Positions 48,287 to 58,815 of a DNA stretch of 64,000 bases are shown in pieces. The notes below the pieces were generated by a model. The model was not told where the DNA came from, ran no database searches, and worked only from the letters and a program-made list of their open reading frames with translations. A program made the translations under genes and the position numbers. Positions within the stretch are counted from its first letter, which is position 1; every line of letters starts with the position of its first letter. Source of the stretch: Isoetes taiwanensis (Eukaryota; Streptophyta; Lycopodiopsida; Isoetales; Isoetaceae); the NCBI GenBank assembly GCA_021234155.1, contig JAJEKV010000105.1:2084494-2148493 (forward strand). The letters are read 5' to 3'.

Positions 48287-51200
48287 TTATAAATTGAGCT
48301 TTCGTCCGATCATGGCTCCATCATTGTTCGTTCCAGTTCTAGCAACCTTTGTGACAGAATGTCCAACATTACTTGGTGTCCCAATAACTTCCACCGATTG
48401 ACTAGACGATGTATTCGTGTCCTCCGAGCTGGGTGGCTTTGTAATTCTAGGGGGCTTATAGCCTACAGTGGGTGTACCGTATATAGCCTTACTTTTATCA
48501 GGCCCGTCTTTTTTTGTCGATGTGCTGCAACTAATGCTTGCTGGTGCCTCGAGTTGCTTACGCAGAAATGACATTGGTTTTATGGTCCTTTCACAAATGG
48601 TGGCCATCATATTGTTCTGGTATCCAATTTTTAAATCACTATTGGGATCAGCAGCAAGTTTTAAAGCCATGCAAATCAGAGTTTTTCGTATCTCAAGATA
48701 CGAAATATAAGAAATGATACTAGATTTGAGAACAGTTTTAAGGCAATTTCTCAAAAGGAACATCTGACCTGATACCGAAACTTCTGGGTATATCTTGTCA
48801 AGGTTGTTAAATATGAACCATATCCCTTGATCCAGCCATGTCATATTCTCCTTGCATGTATTTCCTTTGGCCATTGGCTCACAGATGCATTTGAAGTACG
48901 GACACATGGTCCTCCAAACACGTTTTAGATAGAAGTCACCTCGTTCCAAGTATGGGTATGCCATATGCCCTTTTTGTTTAATATAGATGCAGTCATCCTT
49001 ATTACAATGCTTGTCAAATAACCTGTGGTCAAAGCGCAATTTAATCCGTTCCTTTCTGATCATTTTTTCCATATTCCCAGCAGCTGCCTTCGCCTCCTCA
49101 ACCTGCCCTGCTGTAATATCAGCTAAGAACATCCATGATGCTTCATTTATGGGCGCCAAAGCCCCAAAATTTTTTGTTCTCCATATACCCTGATTACAAA
49201 AAGCGGCATGCCCCTCCACTAGCCTTTCGGTAATGAGTGGGAATCTCTGGCAGTTGTAAAGCGTAAACTCAAAGTCGTTATCCCCATCACTGTTAGTAGA
49301 CTTCTTGGGTGCCTTAAGTGTTGCCTTGTCCTGCTCAGACAACAACCCTGTACCAAAGGGATCAGAATCCTCATTTATATCTTCACTAAGCGCACTCATT
49401 TCATTATTTACTGGTGCACGAGTTTTGCTGCCAGGGGGTTTCTTGATGTTATTAGCTCGCTCCAGGGCAGCAACCCCGATGTGAAATTCCTCTTTTGCCC
49501 GATCTTCCTCAATAGTATGCTGATAGATTCTTTGTGGCAGCTCCATGTAGATTTTATCAACTAATGTAACAGCATCATCCCACTGCTTACCAATCTTTCC
49601 TATGTCAATAATGGCTGCTAGCCATCCATTAAAGCCCAGATGCTCAATGGCTGAGTACTGCCCCACCTTGATGGTGCTTTCTTTTTCCATAACCAACTGA
49701 TGTATGAACATATTCTTTATGCAGCACATCAATGTTTGTACGGCGTTATTGGGGCATCCCACTTTCAGTTTATCGTAGCCGATTTCCACTAGTTCCTTGT
49801 TCCACACAGGTGGTATATAATCAGTATTATAGTCATCTTGGGCTTCAAATTTTTCATGCTCATGTACAAGTCACTATCCAGTCAGTACTTCTATTTATAA
49901 AACAACATACCATCATATCATAATCGGCTCATTTTCCAAGGGTAGGTATTTCACCAGTAAAACTAGTGAGATGAAGTATCTAAAAAAAACCTAGACAGCA
50001 CTAGCCTTGACATAAGCCATACTAGCCGCCTCTACATACCTCAGTCAATCCCTTGGTACTGTTATCACCCCAATCTAAGCCGAGCTAACCTAGACTGGCA
50101 TATTTGTTCCCCTGGATTTCCTATTTTACTGTTTAATACTTGCATACTGCACATATTACATATGATATCCATTTCCCAAATGCATACATAATTATCAATC
50201 TATCATAAGTCCTTAGACACTTATTCTGCATTTTTATTCTTTATATGAATTAGTACCATCATTGTTTATCACTACATACACATGGTCTTATTGTTGCCTC
50301 CAAGCAAGTCCTTCAGCCATTATTTTCAAATTAGGATTCTAATTTCAATATCAGCTCATATTGTTTTCATTTCATAACCATACATGTCTTATCACGTCCA
50401 TTAGCCTCAGATACCATTAAACTTATTCACATTTAAGTCCATTTTCCTTATTATCATGTGAAATAGACCATGTACATACGAAATCAAATACTGTCTATTT
50501 ACTGTTCCAGAATTTATGAAAGGGTTCTGTGGTCCATTACACATTGCATCTACCATTATTCTTACCCAGACTTTGGATCTTTAACGCTAGGTGTTAGCTA
50601 TCTCCCCTTCATGCCAAAGATTGAATCTACCAATCTAACCATAATATCTGGATCAGATATACCGTTATTACTTTCAAAAACATTTCCAGAAATCATTTTT
50701 TAGAGTATTCCTGTCACAAAATCCTTATACATTTGTTTGATCATTCAAAATGTAAACTGTTTTTCCAAAAACATAACTGATATCATATTGTCATCTAGAT
50801 TTTCCTACTAGACCACTTACCCTAGTAGTGATCCATAGCCATCTTTAGAGTATAGTCAAGTAATTTTACCATTGTTTAAAATATTACTTTAAAACCTGTT
50901 TCATGCCAGTAAATTGCACTATACTTCAGGATCCCCTGCTGCTAGGCAAATAATGTTTCTTGCGGATATTACTCTCGATCTTTGGACATAAAAGAAACAA
51001 ACGGAGAAGAAACACCGTACCTGCAGCCAAACAAGCAAACATTAGCAATATTCTTGGTAATGATGCAAGGGCCAAAAGGTACATTGGTGTTTCTTGGCTC
51101 TTCGCCTTTCACCTTTTGTACCTTTTATGCCCTTGATCAGAAGTAATATCCTAACATACTGGTTACAAGAACAATAAATCAGATCATAGCCCATGGCTTA

Positions 51201-51912
51201 TCACTATTCTACTCAGTCCCACGTGCTACATTTCAACATTAAATCCTATAATTTAGAAGGATTTACATTCTGCCCTGTTTCTATCAGCCAATGCAATGGT
51301 CATAATGTTAGTCATGTGCACTGCCATGCCTATGTATTTTATTTCGTAATTTAGACGTCTTAGGCTTTCCATTAATATTCCAATCAGCTAAGATAAGAAC
51401 ACACTATATTGCAAGCATGCCCTGTTTTAATCAGCAAATCTGCCCTGTTTCCAATCGGCCCTGTTTCTATCAGCCAAGGCAAGAACAAAATATAATGTAA
51501 GCATGCCTTTAAGATTGCATTACCCGTTTACCTCAATAGCTATCCTTTGGATGTTTTCCTATAAAGTTAGGCTTGTAAAATCTTATAATACCTGATTATC
51601 GCCATGCTCCTGGCAGAAGCCCTCCTCATCCTGAGTCTCAGGGACGTATTCATCAAGTTGCTGCCCACCTTGCCTATATCCAGTCTGCCTATTTCTGTTA
51701 TAGGCATTATTTCTTCTGTTGAAGAATTCTCCACTTCCATCACCATAACTGCGTTTATTATCAAATCCCCTTCCTCTTCCAGACCTATCCATGCTACTAA
51801 ACCAGATCTCGGAATTTTGGGCGCACCACTCAAGCTCCCTGTTCAGTTGGAGCTCATCCAACTCCTCCCTTAATGCTATGGAAGCGTCTTCCTCATCTAC
51901 GAAACCTCCCAT
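48287..51912 (-). CDS. Unrecognised ~630-residue RGG protein, two exons, Penelope-associated
   Basis: Exon 1 (51912-51592, 107 codons) starts MGGFVDEEDASIALREELDE, then a Gly/Arg/Asn-rich RNA-binding-like patch (SGRGRGFDNKRSYG; RRNNAYNRNRQTGYRQGG). It ends exactly at CAG/GTATTATAAG. An acceptor at 49859-49860 joins in phase to exon 2 (49858-48287, 523 codons plus stop), beginning HEKFEAQDDYNTDYIPPVWN. Exon 2 is helical with many conserved-looking Trp/Tyr/Cys (MAYPYLERGDFYLKRVW, CPYFKCICEPM, WLDQGIWFIFNNLDKIYPEV) and a Ser/Thr-rich tail ending IGRKLNL. I do not recognise a family: it is not a typical gag, nuclease or helicase. The intron of about 1.7 kb inside a retroelement is unusual but known for Penelope-like elements. 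Alternatives: a captured host gene, or an old viral capsid/nucleoprotein-like gene. The open frame has no disabling change. Confidence 0.5.
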
Positions 51913-52535
51913 GCCTAGTTTATACCTATTTGATTAGTTTTCCTATTCATATTAATTACTTCCGGCTTGCTCATATCTGTAAACCTCTTAGGTATCACGT
52001 CAAGCATTGGGAAGTGTCCAACCCTGCACCATGGTAAATGCTCCAGCATATACAAGTCTTACCTCGGTTCACGCTTCCAAGCCCGGGCCGCAGCTCCACT
52101 AGCATCCGCCTTAACTCTCGGCTGCGCCAAATTTTGGCATGGTTTTGCCCCATCATGTTTATCTCTAATTACATATATTATTTTATTCTAAGTCTATAGA
52201 GATAAAAAACACATATATCCACCCCCAAGCCAATATCATTTTGTCTAGTTTAATGAGTAATCTAGTAAATTCTGTAGATTCCCAAGATTACAATTACATA
52301 TGCTATCTAGATATGATAGTCAATGTCTAAAATAGAGCTCTAACAATAGATAAAAAATGCAAGCAAGGTCCTTTGAATTGCAATTTATGGTGTCTATGGG
52401 GAGTGGACTACAAATGTCTTATGGATGAAAGCTTGACATTATTTGTAGAAGTAGAAATAGGAATTACAATCTAGCAAAATGTATATATATGCTTTAGTAA
52501 AAGGATTGGGGCAAATAAAAAGTACTTATACGCCT

Positions 52536-52540
52536 CTCTT
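52536..52540. repeat. Copia target-site duplication (left)
   Basis: TCTCT, repeated at 59745-59749; the uninterrupted site is seen in the sister copy near 46152-46160 (CGCCTCTCTATCC). Confidence 0.95.
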
Positions 52541-53406
52541 GTTAATATCTTGACATCAACATTCAATAATTCCACTATATATTTTTCACTAAGTACTCAG
52601 ATATGCTTCAATATCTCAATCAATCTCATTATGATTTAACTATTTCATATGCATCAAGACATGAAGAGAACTCAATTCAATGACTAAGTTTTCACAAATT
52701 CTCCATTAGTGCTAACTCAAATCCACACTATTGACTTAGACAATTTTATGCTAGCATTATACAATGATATCTTCAAAGACTCAATAGTTCTTATTTCACA
52801 AAAATCTCGAACTCATTAGTCTTACCACTATCTCCCCCAAACAGCCGATCTATCTCCTGTATCAATTATCAATCTATTCTCATTGTATTTACATAATTGG
52901 GCCCGGCGGTTGTGGCAACCACCGAGCTTCCATAACCTGCCTGTGCCTTTGTGATTCGACCGCTTCCGATCATTCATATACTGTCTATACACTATTGGAC
53001 CGAGGTTCAGCAATAGGTCAACTTTCCAAAAAACCAATATTCGTCAATGGCTTATCCTTCACGAATGAATTTCAATGGTTTAGCATGCACCCAGCGAACT
53101 TAATATATAACTGCTCTCCAACCATTTACCTTAATGTACACCTGCTTTCTCATTGTTAATGATTTAACTTTAAGCTGCTCAAATAATTTACTGTGCATAC
53201 AACCATCAACCCTAGTAATACACCTGGGTTCATATTTTCCTAGATCACAGGGCACAGAATTATTTGTGCTTGTTCCATAGCTGAATAATTCAATGTCACT
53301 GCCATGTTCCAATCTTCTAGAATCCCCTTGGACTCATGACTTTGCTTTGGATATTTTATGTCAAATAGGCAATCACATGAGCTATCATGAGATGAACTTT
53401 CAAACA
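52541..53406 (-). repeat. Copia LTR (3' LTR in element orientation)
   Basis: 866 bases, begins TGTTAATATCTTGACATC on the plus strand and ends CTTTCAAACA. Same ends as the partner at 58816-59744. Confidence 0.95.
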
Positions 53407-53416
53407 TTCCCCTTTC
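53407..53416 (-). other. Copia polypurine tract
   Basis: GAAAGGGGAA on the minus strand, directly abutting the LTR; second-strand primer site. Confidence 0.9.
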
Positions 53417-53419
53417 AGC

Positions 53420-56203
53420 TCATGATATTGTAACTGGTTTACATCCCATTCTTTCTGTCAAAATTTTAAATTTACTGCAACATACTGCTTTTGTGAGTAA
53501 ATCTGCTAACTGATCCTCTGATTTAACATGCTTCATTTGTATCAACCTTTTGTTGACCATATCTCTTATAAAATGCAGCTCCATCTCTATATGCTTGGTT
53601 CTCTCATGTAAAATTGGATTCTTCGTCATTGCTATACAACTTTGACTGTCACTATTTAAAACAGTACCTTCAGTTTGTATCAGGCCAATTTCTTCCAAGA
53701 ATCTCCTTGTCCATATAATCTCCTTTGCTGCCAAAGTTGATGCGGCATACTCAGCTTCTGCTGTTGATAGGGCTACTGCTGACTGTTTTTTGCTTCTCCA
53801 GCTAATAGGGCCTCCTCCTAATTTTAATAAATACCCTGAAGTTGATCTTCTCTCGTCAGGGTCCCCACACCAATCTGCATCACAGTAGGCTTCTAAATTC
53901 AAATTGTTAGTATCATATTGAATCCCAACATTCAATGTACCTTTTAGGTATCGAAGGACTCTTTTTGCAGCTATCCAATGACCCTTTCCTGGGTTGTTGT
54001 TGTACCTAGTTAGTACATTTACAACAAATGAGATATCTGGTCTGGTATTATTCGCAATGAATAATAGACTTCCAGTTAGTTGCCTGTATGGTATGTTCTT
54101 CATCTCATCTTCTTCTTTTGTTGTTTTGGGACACATCTCTTTTGACAATTTGCATCCTGGAAGTATTGGAGTGCTGACCTCATTGCACTCCTCCATATTG
54201 AACCTGTTCAAGACTGCTTGAATATAACCTCCTTGTGACAGATTTATTTTCTGATTTTTCCTGTCCCTAGTTACTTCAATGCCAAGAAACTTTCTCAATT
54301 CCCCTAGATCTGACATTTGATATTGGTTTTGTAACATCTCCTTGCAATGTTTTAAAGTTTTCAGATTTGAACTGGCCATTATACAGTCATCTACATAAAT
54401 TCCAATTATGCAATGCCCATCCTTTCCTTCATAAACATAAACATTTCCATCATTATTCAATTTTCTGAACCCTTTCTTCAAAAATCCATCAATGCATTTG
54501 TACCACTGCCTAGGAGATTGTTTAAGTCCGTACACTGCTTTGTTGAGCTTCCAGACTTTTCCTTTTCCAATCTCATACCCAGGTGCTTGAGCCATATAGA
54601 CATCTTCTTCCAAATCAGCATTTAAAAATGCGGTTTTCACGTCCATATGGTGTAATTCAAGGTCCATGGCATTTGCCAATGCAATTATCATTCTGAGACT
54701 TGCTATTTTTACAACTGGGGAATACGTTTCTCCATAATCTTCACCTTCTTTTTGGGAAAATCCCTGTGCCACCAGTCTGGCTTTGTGTTTAGTATGGCCT
54801 TCAGCATCAATTTTTAGCTTATAAAGCCACTTGCTCCCAATTACATGTTTACCCTTTGGCAAGTCTACAATTTCATATGTATATGTTCTTACAAAAGAAT
54901 TCATCTCTTCATCCATGGCCCTTTTCCAATTTTCTGCCTCAAAGCTTTGTATTGCATCATCAAAATTCTCGGGTATTCCAGCCTCAAGTACTATTAATGT
55001 CTCACCTATGTTGTCAAACTGTTTTTGAATTCTGCTGCTCCTTCCACTAGCTAATCTGCCATACTTTCCATCATAATTTTCCATTCCTTCCTTAAGTTTT
55101 TGTACCTCAGTCTTTCTGGATCTGATTTTGCTTGTATCATTTTTTGTCCTATCATTAGTGTTTTCAGTGATCTCATTTGGATCTGCCCTATCTGACCTCG
55201 TGACATTATTTGCATAGTCTTCCCTATTCCAGTCCTCCATATTGTGCCCCAATGTACTGTTAGTTTCTGACTGATCCTCTGACATGCTATTATCATCTGA
55301 AATTAAATCTCCTTTTGCACTTTTAATTTCTGCACTATCATCTCCGTTTACATCAGCATGATCCTTTTGAGTCTCAAAGCTTTGTTGTGGTTTATACAGT
55401 ACATCCTCAACAAATACAACATCTCTACTTGTTGTAACTTGTCTATTTTTCGGATTGTACAGCCTATAACCTTTTGAACAATTGTCATATCCAACTAGAT
55501 ATGTTACAGTTGACCTATCATCCAATTTGGATCTTGTTTCTTCTGGCACATGTTTATATGAAAGACATCCATATGTTTTAAATTTATCATAATTGGGTAT
55601 CCTTCCAGACCATAGCGTTTCAGGGCACTTCCAATTTGTACTAGCGGAAGGGAGACAATTTTGAATTTCAACTGCAGTCTTCACTGTTTCTTCCCACAGA
55701 AAGTTTGGCAGACCAGCATATTTGATCATTGCTCTAGTAGCATTCAAAATGGTCTTATTTTTCCTCTCAGCTACTCCATTTTGCTGAGGGGTGTAACTAC
55801 AAGTAAATTGTCTTTTGATTCCCTTTTCAATGCAAAATCTTTTAAATTTAGAAGACATATACTCACCTCCTCGATCAGTTCGTACACATTTGACTTTTCT
55901 TCCAGTTGAGCACTCCACCTCTGCTACATAATTCTTGAAAGCCTCAAAGGTTAGATCTTTACTCCTCAGACAGTAGACTTGTGTTCTCCTGCTATAGTCA
56001 TCAATAAAAGTTATGAAATACTTCTTTCCAGTGATTCCTGTCACATTTAATGGTCCACATAGATCTGTGTGAATAAGATCTAGTATTCCATCTGCTCTTC
56101 TTTTGGATTTACTAAATGGAAGTCTACTCTGCTTACCCATCATGCAGCCTTGACATATCTGATGGTGTTCTTTGTTTGAGGATTTAATTAGCCCCTGCTT
56201 AAT
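53420..56203 (-). CDS. Copia pol: integrase, reverse transcriptase, RNase H
   Basis: Continuous open frame to the TGA at 53420. It starts with the end of the pre-integrase zinc finger (HHQICQGCMMGKQSRLPF). The integrase core follows: HTDLCGPL, VRTDRGGEYMS and PQQNGVAERKN hold the three catalytic acids (D, D, E). After an acidic, variable spacer come the RT blocks: NSFVRTYTYEIVDLPKGK, KARLVAQGFSQKEG, HHMDVKTAFLNADLEEDVYM, and the catalytic YVDDCIMAS. RNase H has CDADWCGDPDERRSTSGY, LSTAEAEYAAS and a final HFIRDMV block, ending KMGCKP-like text. All catalytic residues are present. The 23 codons before 56203 in the same frame (up to 56272) belong to the inserted Helitron-like element, not to copia. 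Confidence 0.93.
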   Translation of the reverse strand: MKQGLIKSSNKEHHQICQGCMMGKQSRLPFSKSKRRADGILDLIHTDLCGPLNVTGITGKKYFITFIDDYSRRTQVYCLRSKDLTFEAFKNYVAEVECSTGRKVKCVRTDRGGEYMSSKFKRFCIEKGIKRQFTCSYTPQQNGVAERKNKTILNATRAMIKYAGLPNFLWEETVKTAVEIQNCLPSASTNWKCPETLWSGRIPNYDKFKTYGCLSYKHVPEETRSKLDDRSTVTYLVGYDNCSKGYRLYNPKNRQVTTSRDVVFVEDVLYKPQQSFETQKDHADVNGDDSAEIKSAKGDLISDDNSMSEDQSETNSTLGHNMEDWNREDYANNVTRSDRADPNEITENTNDRTKNDTSKIRSRKTEVQKLKEGMENYDGKYGRLASGRSSRIQKQFDNIGETLIVLEAGIPENFDDAIQSFEAENWKRAMDEEMNSFVRTYTYEIVDLPKGKHVIGSKWLYKLKIDAEGHTKHKARLVAQGFSQKEGEDYGETYSPVVKIASLRMIIALANAMDLELHHMDVKTAFLNADLEEDVYMAQAPGYEIGKGKVWKLNKAVYGLKQSPRQWYKCIDGFLKKGFRKLNNDGNVYVYEGKDGHCIIGIYVDDCIMASSNLKTLKHCKEMLQNQYQMSDLGELRKFLGIEVTRDRKNQKINLSQGGYIQAVLNRFNMEECNEVSTPILPGCKLSKEMCPKTTKEEDEMKNIPYRQLTGSLLFIANNTRPDISFVVNVLTRYNNNPGKGHWIAAKRVLRYLKGTLNVGIQYDTNNLNLEAYCDADWCGDPDERRSTSGYLLKLGGGPISWRSKKQSAVALSTAEAEYAASTLAAKEIIWTRRFLEEIGLIQTEGTVLNSDSQSCIAMTKNPILHERTKHIEMELHFIRDMVNKRLIQMKHVKSEDQLADLLTKAVCCSKFKILTERMGCKPVTIS

Positions 56204-57316
56204 GCCATCGATTCGCGTAGCGAATCGCCATTCTTGCACGAGACGAGCATGCATGCATTGCATGCGTCGCATGCATGCATCGCATGCATTTCTAGGCCGT
56301 TCATCAGGTTGGGGGATCGCTACTTATTGCAGAGTTCTTCATCGACGTTTCATCGGCGCTTTCTCATCTCTCAGCAGTATCCATGGCTTCTATTCTTGAT
56401 CTCATGCGGAGGAGGGGCTTCTTCTTGCATGAGCTACGCTTTCTTGGCCATTCCTATCCTTTCTAACCTCTTCTATCTTTGCCCTTTTGTCCAGCCTAGG
56501 ACAATCTTCAACCTTTTCTCCTCGGATCTAGTATTTGAAGTTCTCTGGTATCGGGATGTTGTTGTGTTCATGCGGTGCGCGGTGCAAGAATGCCATCGAT
56601 TCGCGTGAGCGAATCGCCATTCTTGCACGAGGCGAGCATGCATGCATTGCATCGCCGCATGCATGCATCGCATGCATTTTCTAGGCCGTTCATCGGGTTG
56701 GGGATCGCTACTTATTGCGAGTTCTTCATCGGCGTTTCATCGGGCGCTTTCTCATCTCTCCAGTATCCATGGCTCCCACCCTTCCCCCTTAAAATTGTTA
56801 TTTATATGTTCATATTTGTTATAATTGTCGCGTGGCACGGCGTGATCAGCCCCCGCTTTTTCGAGGTGTAAATGTTGTTTTTTTTTGTCGCGTGGCACGC
56901 TGACCAACCCCTCTTTTCGAGGTTTTTTCTCTATTGGTTTTTCGTTGGTGATGTGCGGTCCGAGGGGTGATCGCGACTCGGTATTCTCTCGTGGAGCACG
57001 GGTTTTTTGGGAACGTTTAGCAGCCTGCGTTGTCAAACCCCTTGCCGAGATTTTATCGCTAGGGTTTTTCCTCGAAAACCCGAAAGGGCGGGTTTTTAAT
57101 CCGGCGATAAACTCTCGGCAGTACACTAGCCAACATCTATAGCACACAATTTTATTTGGGGTCCAGGTGTTATAACTGGATATTCCCTATGTTTTTCATT
57201 TTTTGGGTAGCCTGCTGTGTGGCTACCCACCCTATACCATTGTAGAAAAAACTGCTGAGATGAATGAAAAGCCTACCGGGATGTTGTTGTGTTCATGCGA
57301 GTCGCAGTGCAAGAAT
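56204..57316 (-). mobile_element. Head-to-tail pair of non-autonomous Helitron2/Helentron-like units
   Basis: Two units in tandem: 56204-56591 (388 bases) and 56592-57316 (725 bases). On the minus strand each begins ATTCTTGCAC...GCATGAACACAACAACATCC. Near its other end each carries the inverse of that terminus (GTGCAAGAAT) followed by a hairpin, GCGATTCGC facing GCGAATCG, and ends GATGGC. A 5' terminal repeat matched by a subterminal inverted copy just inside a 3' hairpin is the asymmetric-TIR layout of Helitron2/Helentron. There is no target duplication; taking the pair out leaves the copia codons in frame, with insertion between two T. The units share about 190 and 45 terminal bases but have different middles. 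A GCATGCATGCATTGCATGC tract lies near the hairpin. No Rep/helicase is encoded. Confidence 0.7.
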
Positions 57317-58789
57317 CATCATTTCAATGTTGTTGTAATTTGAGTGTCCGAACCTTAAATGCCATGTGGATGCATCTGGTAATGTGGTTAAGTTTATACT
57401 TCCCATACATTTGGCATTCATACCATATAGATTTCCCACTCTTTTGCCAAGAAATTTTAATATATTCCCTTCATAGATTTTACATTCCATCTGCTCAAAT
57501 ACTACTTTGAATCCCATATCTACAAGCTGAGAGACTGAAATGAGATTCCTGACTAGATTAGGCACACAAAGAACATTTTTCAAGTTTATAGCATTTCCTT
57601 CCAAATCATACAGTTCTAATACTCCTACTTGCTCTATTTTCTGCAGTTGCCCATTGCCAACTTGAATGTGGCCTCCCATGTTTCCACTGCATTCTTTAAG
57701 AATTTTGGATGTGCAAGCTATGGATTTCTCAGCTCCACTATCTATAATTATGAAGTCATCATTGTTAGTCTTGCTGTCAGAAACCATGAATATATCAGAG
57801 TTGCTTACCTCCTCTTCTTCATTTGGTTCATCTTCTAATTTAACCTCCTCGACTATGTTGGCTTCATGATTAATGGATCTTCCCCTGCCTCGACCTCTTC
57901 CCCTTGATCCAGACCCTCTGCCACCTTTTGGTTTACTCCTGGAATCACTATTTTTTGGTGTGGAGCAGGTTGAGGCAATATGCCCCCTGCCTCCACAGTT
58001 ATAACAGTAAATTTCCTTTGACAATGTTGGACAATTTACCTTAAGATGGCCATACTTGTTGCAGTTGTAGCATGGCCCTACCTTGCTGTCATTTTTCCCC
58101 TTTACATATAAGACTTGTGAGGCTTCCTCCTCACCTAGCACCTTGCCTTGCTCAATTTCTGTTTTAAGCATCCTTTCTGCTTCTATCTTAGTTTTTGCAA
58201 TGGTTCTCATGAACATGGATATGTTACCTAAGCTGGATACTACCCGAGACATGGCCAACACTTGTTGCTGCTGAGTGTACATTACTCCAGCTCCCTCCAA
58301 GTCTGCAATTACATTGTCAAATTTCTGAAGAAAGTCATTTATGTCATCATTTTCATGAAATTTGAGCCTCCTTAGTTCATTCTACAGTACATCTATTTGA
58401 GAGGATGTCTTTTCCTCATAATTTGCAATCATGTAGCTCCGCATTTGCTTGGGTGTCATTCCCCTTAGCTTTAATACAATGCTGGAGCTTACCTTACACA
58501 TGATAATGCCTTGAGCTTCTCTAAGCTTGGCATTATCTCCCACTCCCCTTCTAGCTGATGTCTCACTGATAACCTCAACGGTTTCTCCATCAGCTGAGTT
58601 AGAACTCCCTTCAACAGTCCTGCTTGTGCAGCTTCTAACTCTAGATCCTTCTTCAGCAGAATCTATCAAATCCCACAGGTCTTCTACCTGCAACACATGC
58701 TTGATCTTCTCCTTCCACACTTGGAAGCCTGAGTCTCCTTTAAATACATCTATGGCACTCAAAAGGCCTGCTCCAAATCTGCTGGACAT
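57317..58789 (-). pseudogene. Copia gag and protease (one stop in gag)
   Basis: Starts at the ATG of MSSRFGAGLLSAIDVFKGD, 14 bases inside the primer site, the usual distance. UBN2-like gag text follows (FQVWKEKIKHVLQVEDLWD). One TAG at 58384-58382 interrupts it; the frame then continues through FQKFDN-like text to two zinc knuckles (CYNCNKYGHLKVNC and CYNCGGRGHIASTC), an Arg/Gly-rich patch, the aspartic protease site IIDSGAEKSIA, and the start of the pre-integrase domain (WHLRFGHSNYNNIE) where the Helitron-like insert begins. The protease motif has DSGA followed by E where T or S is usual. Apart from the single stop the frame is intact. Confidence 0.9.
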
Positions 58790-58802
58790 TTTGCTGTAAC
58801 TA

Positions 58803-58814
58803 GCTCTGATACCA
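58803..58814 (-). other. Copia primer-binding site (initiator tRNA-Met)
   Basis: TGGTATCAGAGC on the minus strand, one base from the LTR; complementary to the 3' end of plant initiator tRNA-Met. Confidence 0.95.
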
Positions 58815-58815
58815 A

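Larger units (their letters stand above)
45953..52336 (-). mobile_element. Penelope-like element (minus strand), with upstream ORF
   Basis: The body contains a reverse-transcriptase N-terminal region of the Penelope type (47887-46823) and, upstream in the same direction, an apparently spliced ORF (51912-48287). The 3' part (45953-47017) is present again beyond the 5' end (52337 to 60591, split by a copia insertion), so a 5'-truncated copy and a longer copy stand head to tail: the pseudo-LTR arrangement characteristic of Penelope-like elements. The catalytic YxDD half of the RT and any GIY-YIG nuclease are absent downstream of the RT fragment, so this copy is dead or internally deleted. Assignment rests on the RT motifs and layout; the link between the upstream ORF and this element is inferred from strand and position. 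Confidence 0.6.

Noticed and set aside
56204-56272. MRRMQCMHARLVQEWRF as the N-terminus of a copia protein
   Set aside because: These codons come from the inserted Helitron-like unit; the copia frame continues beyond the insert from 57317.
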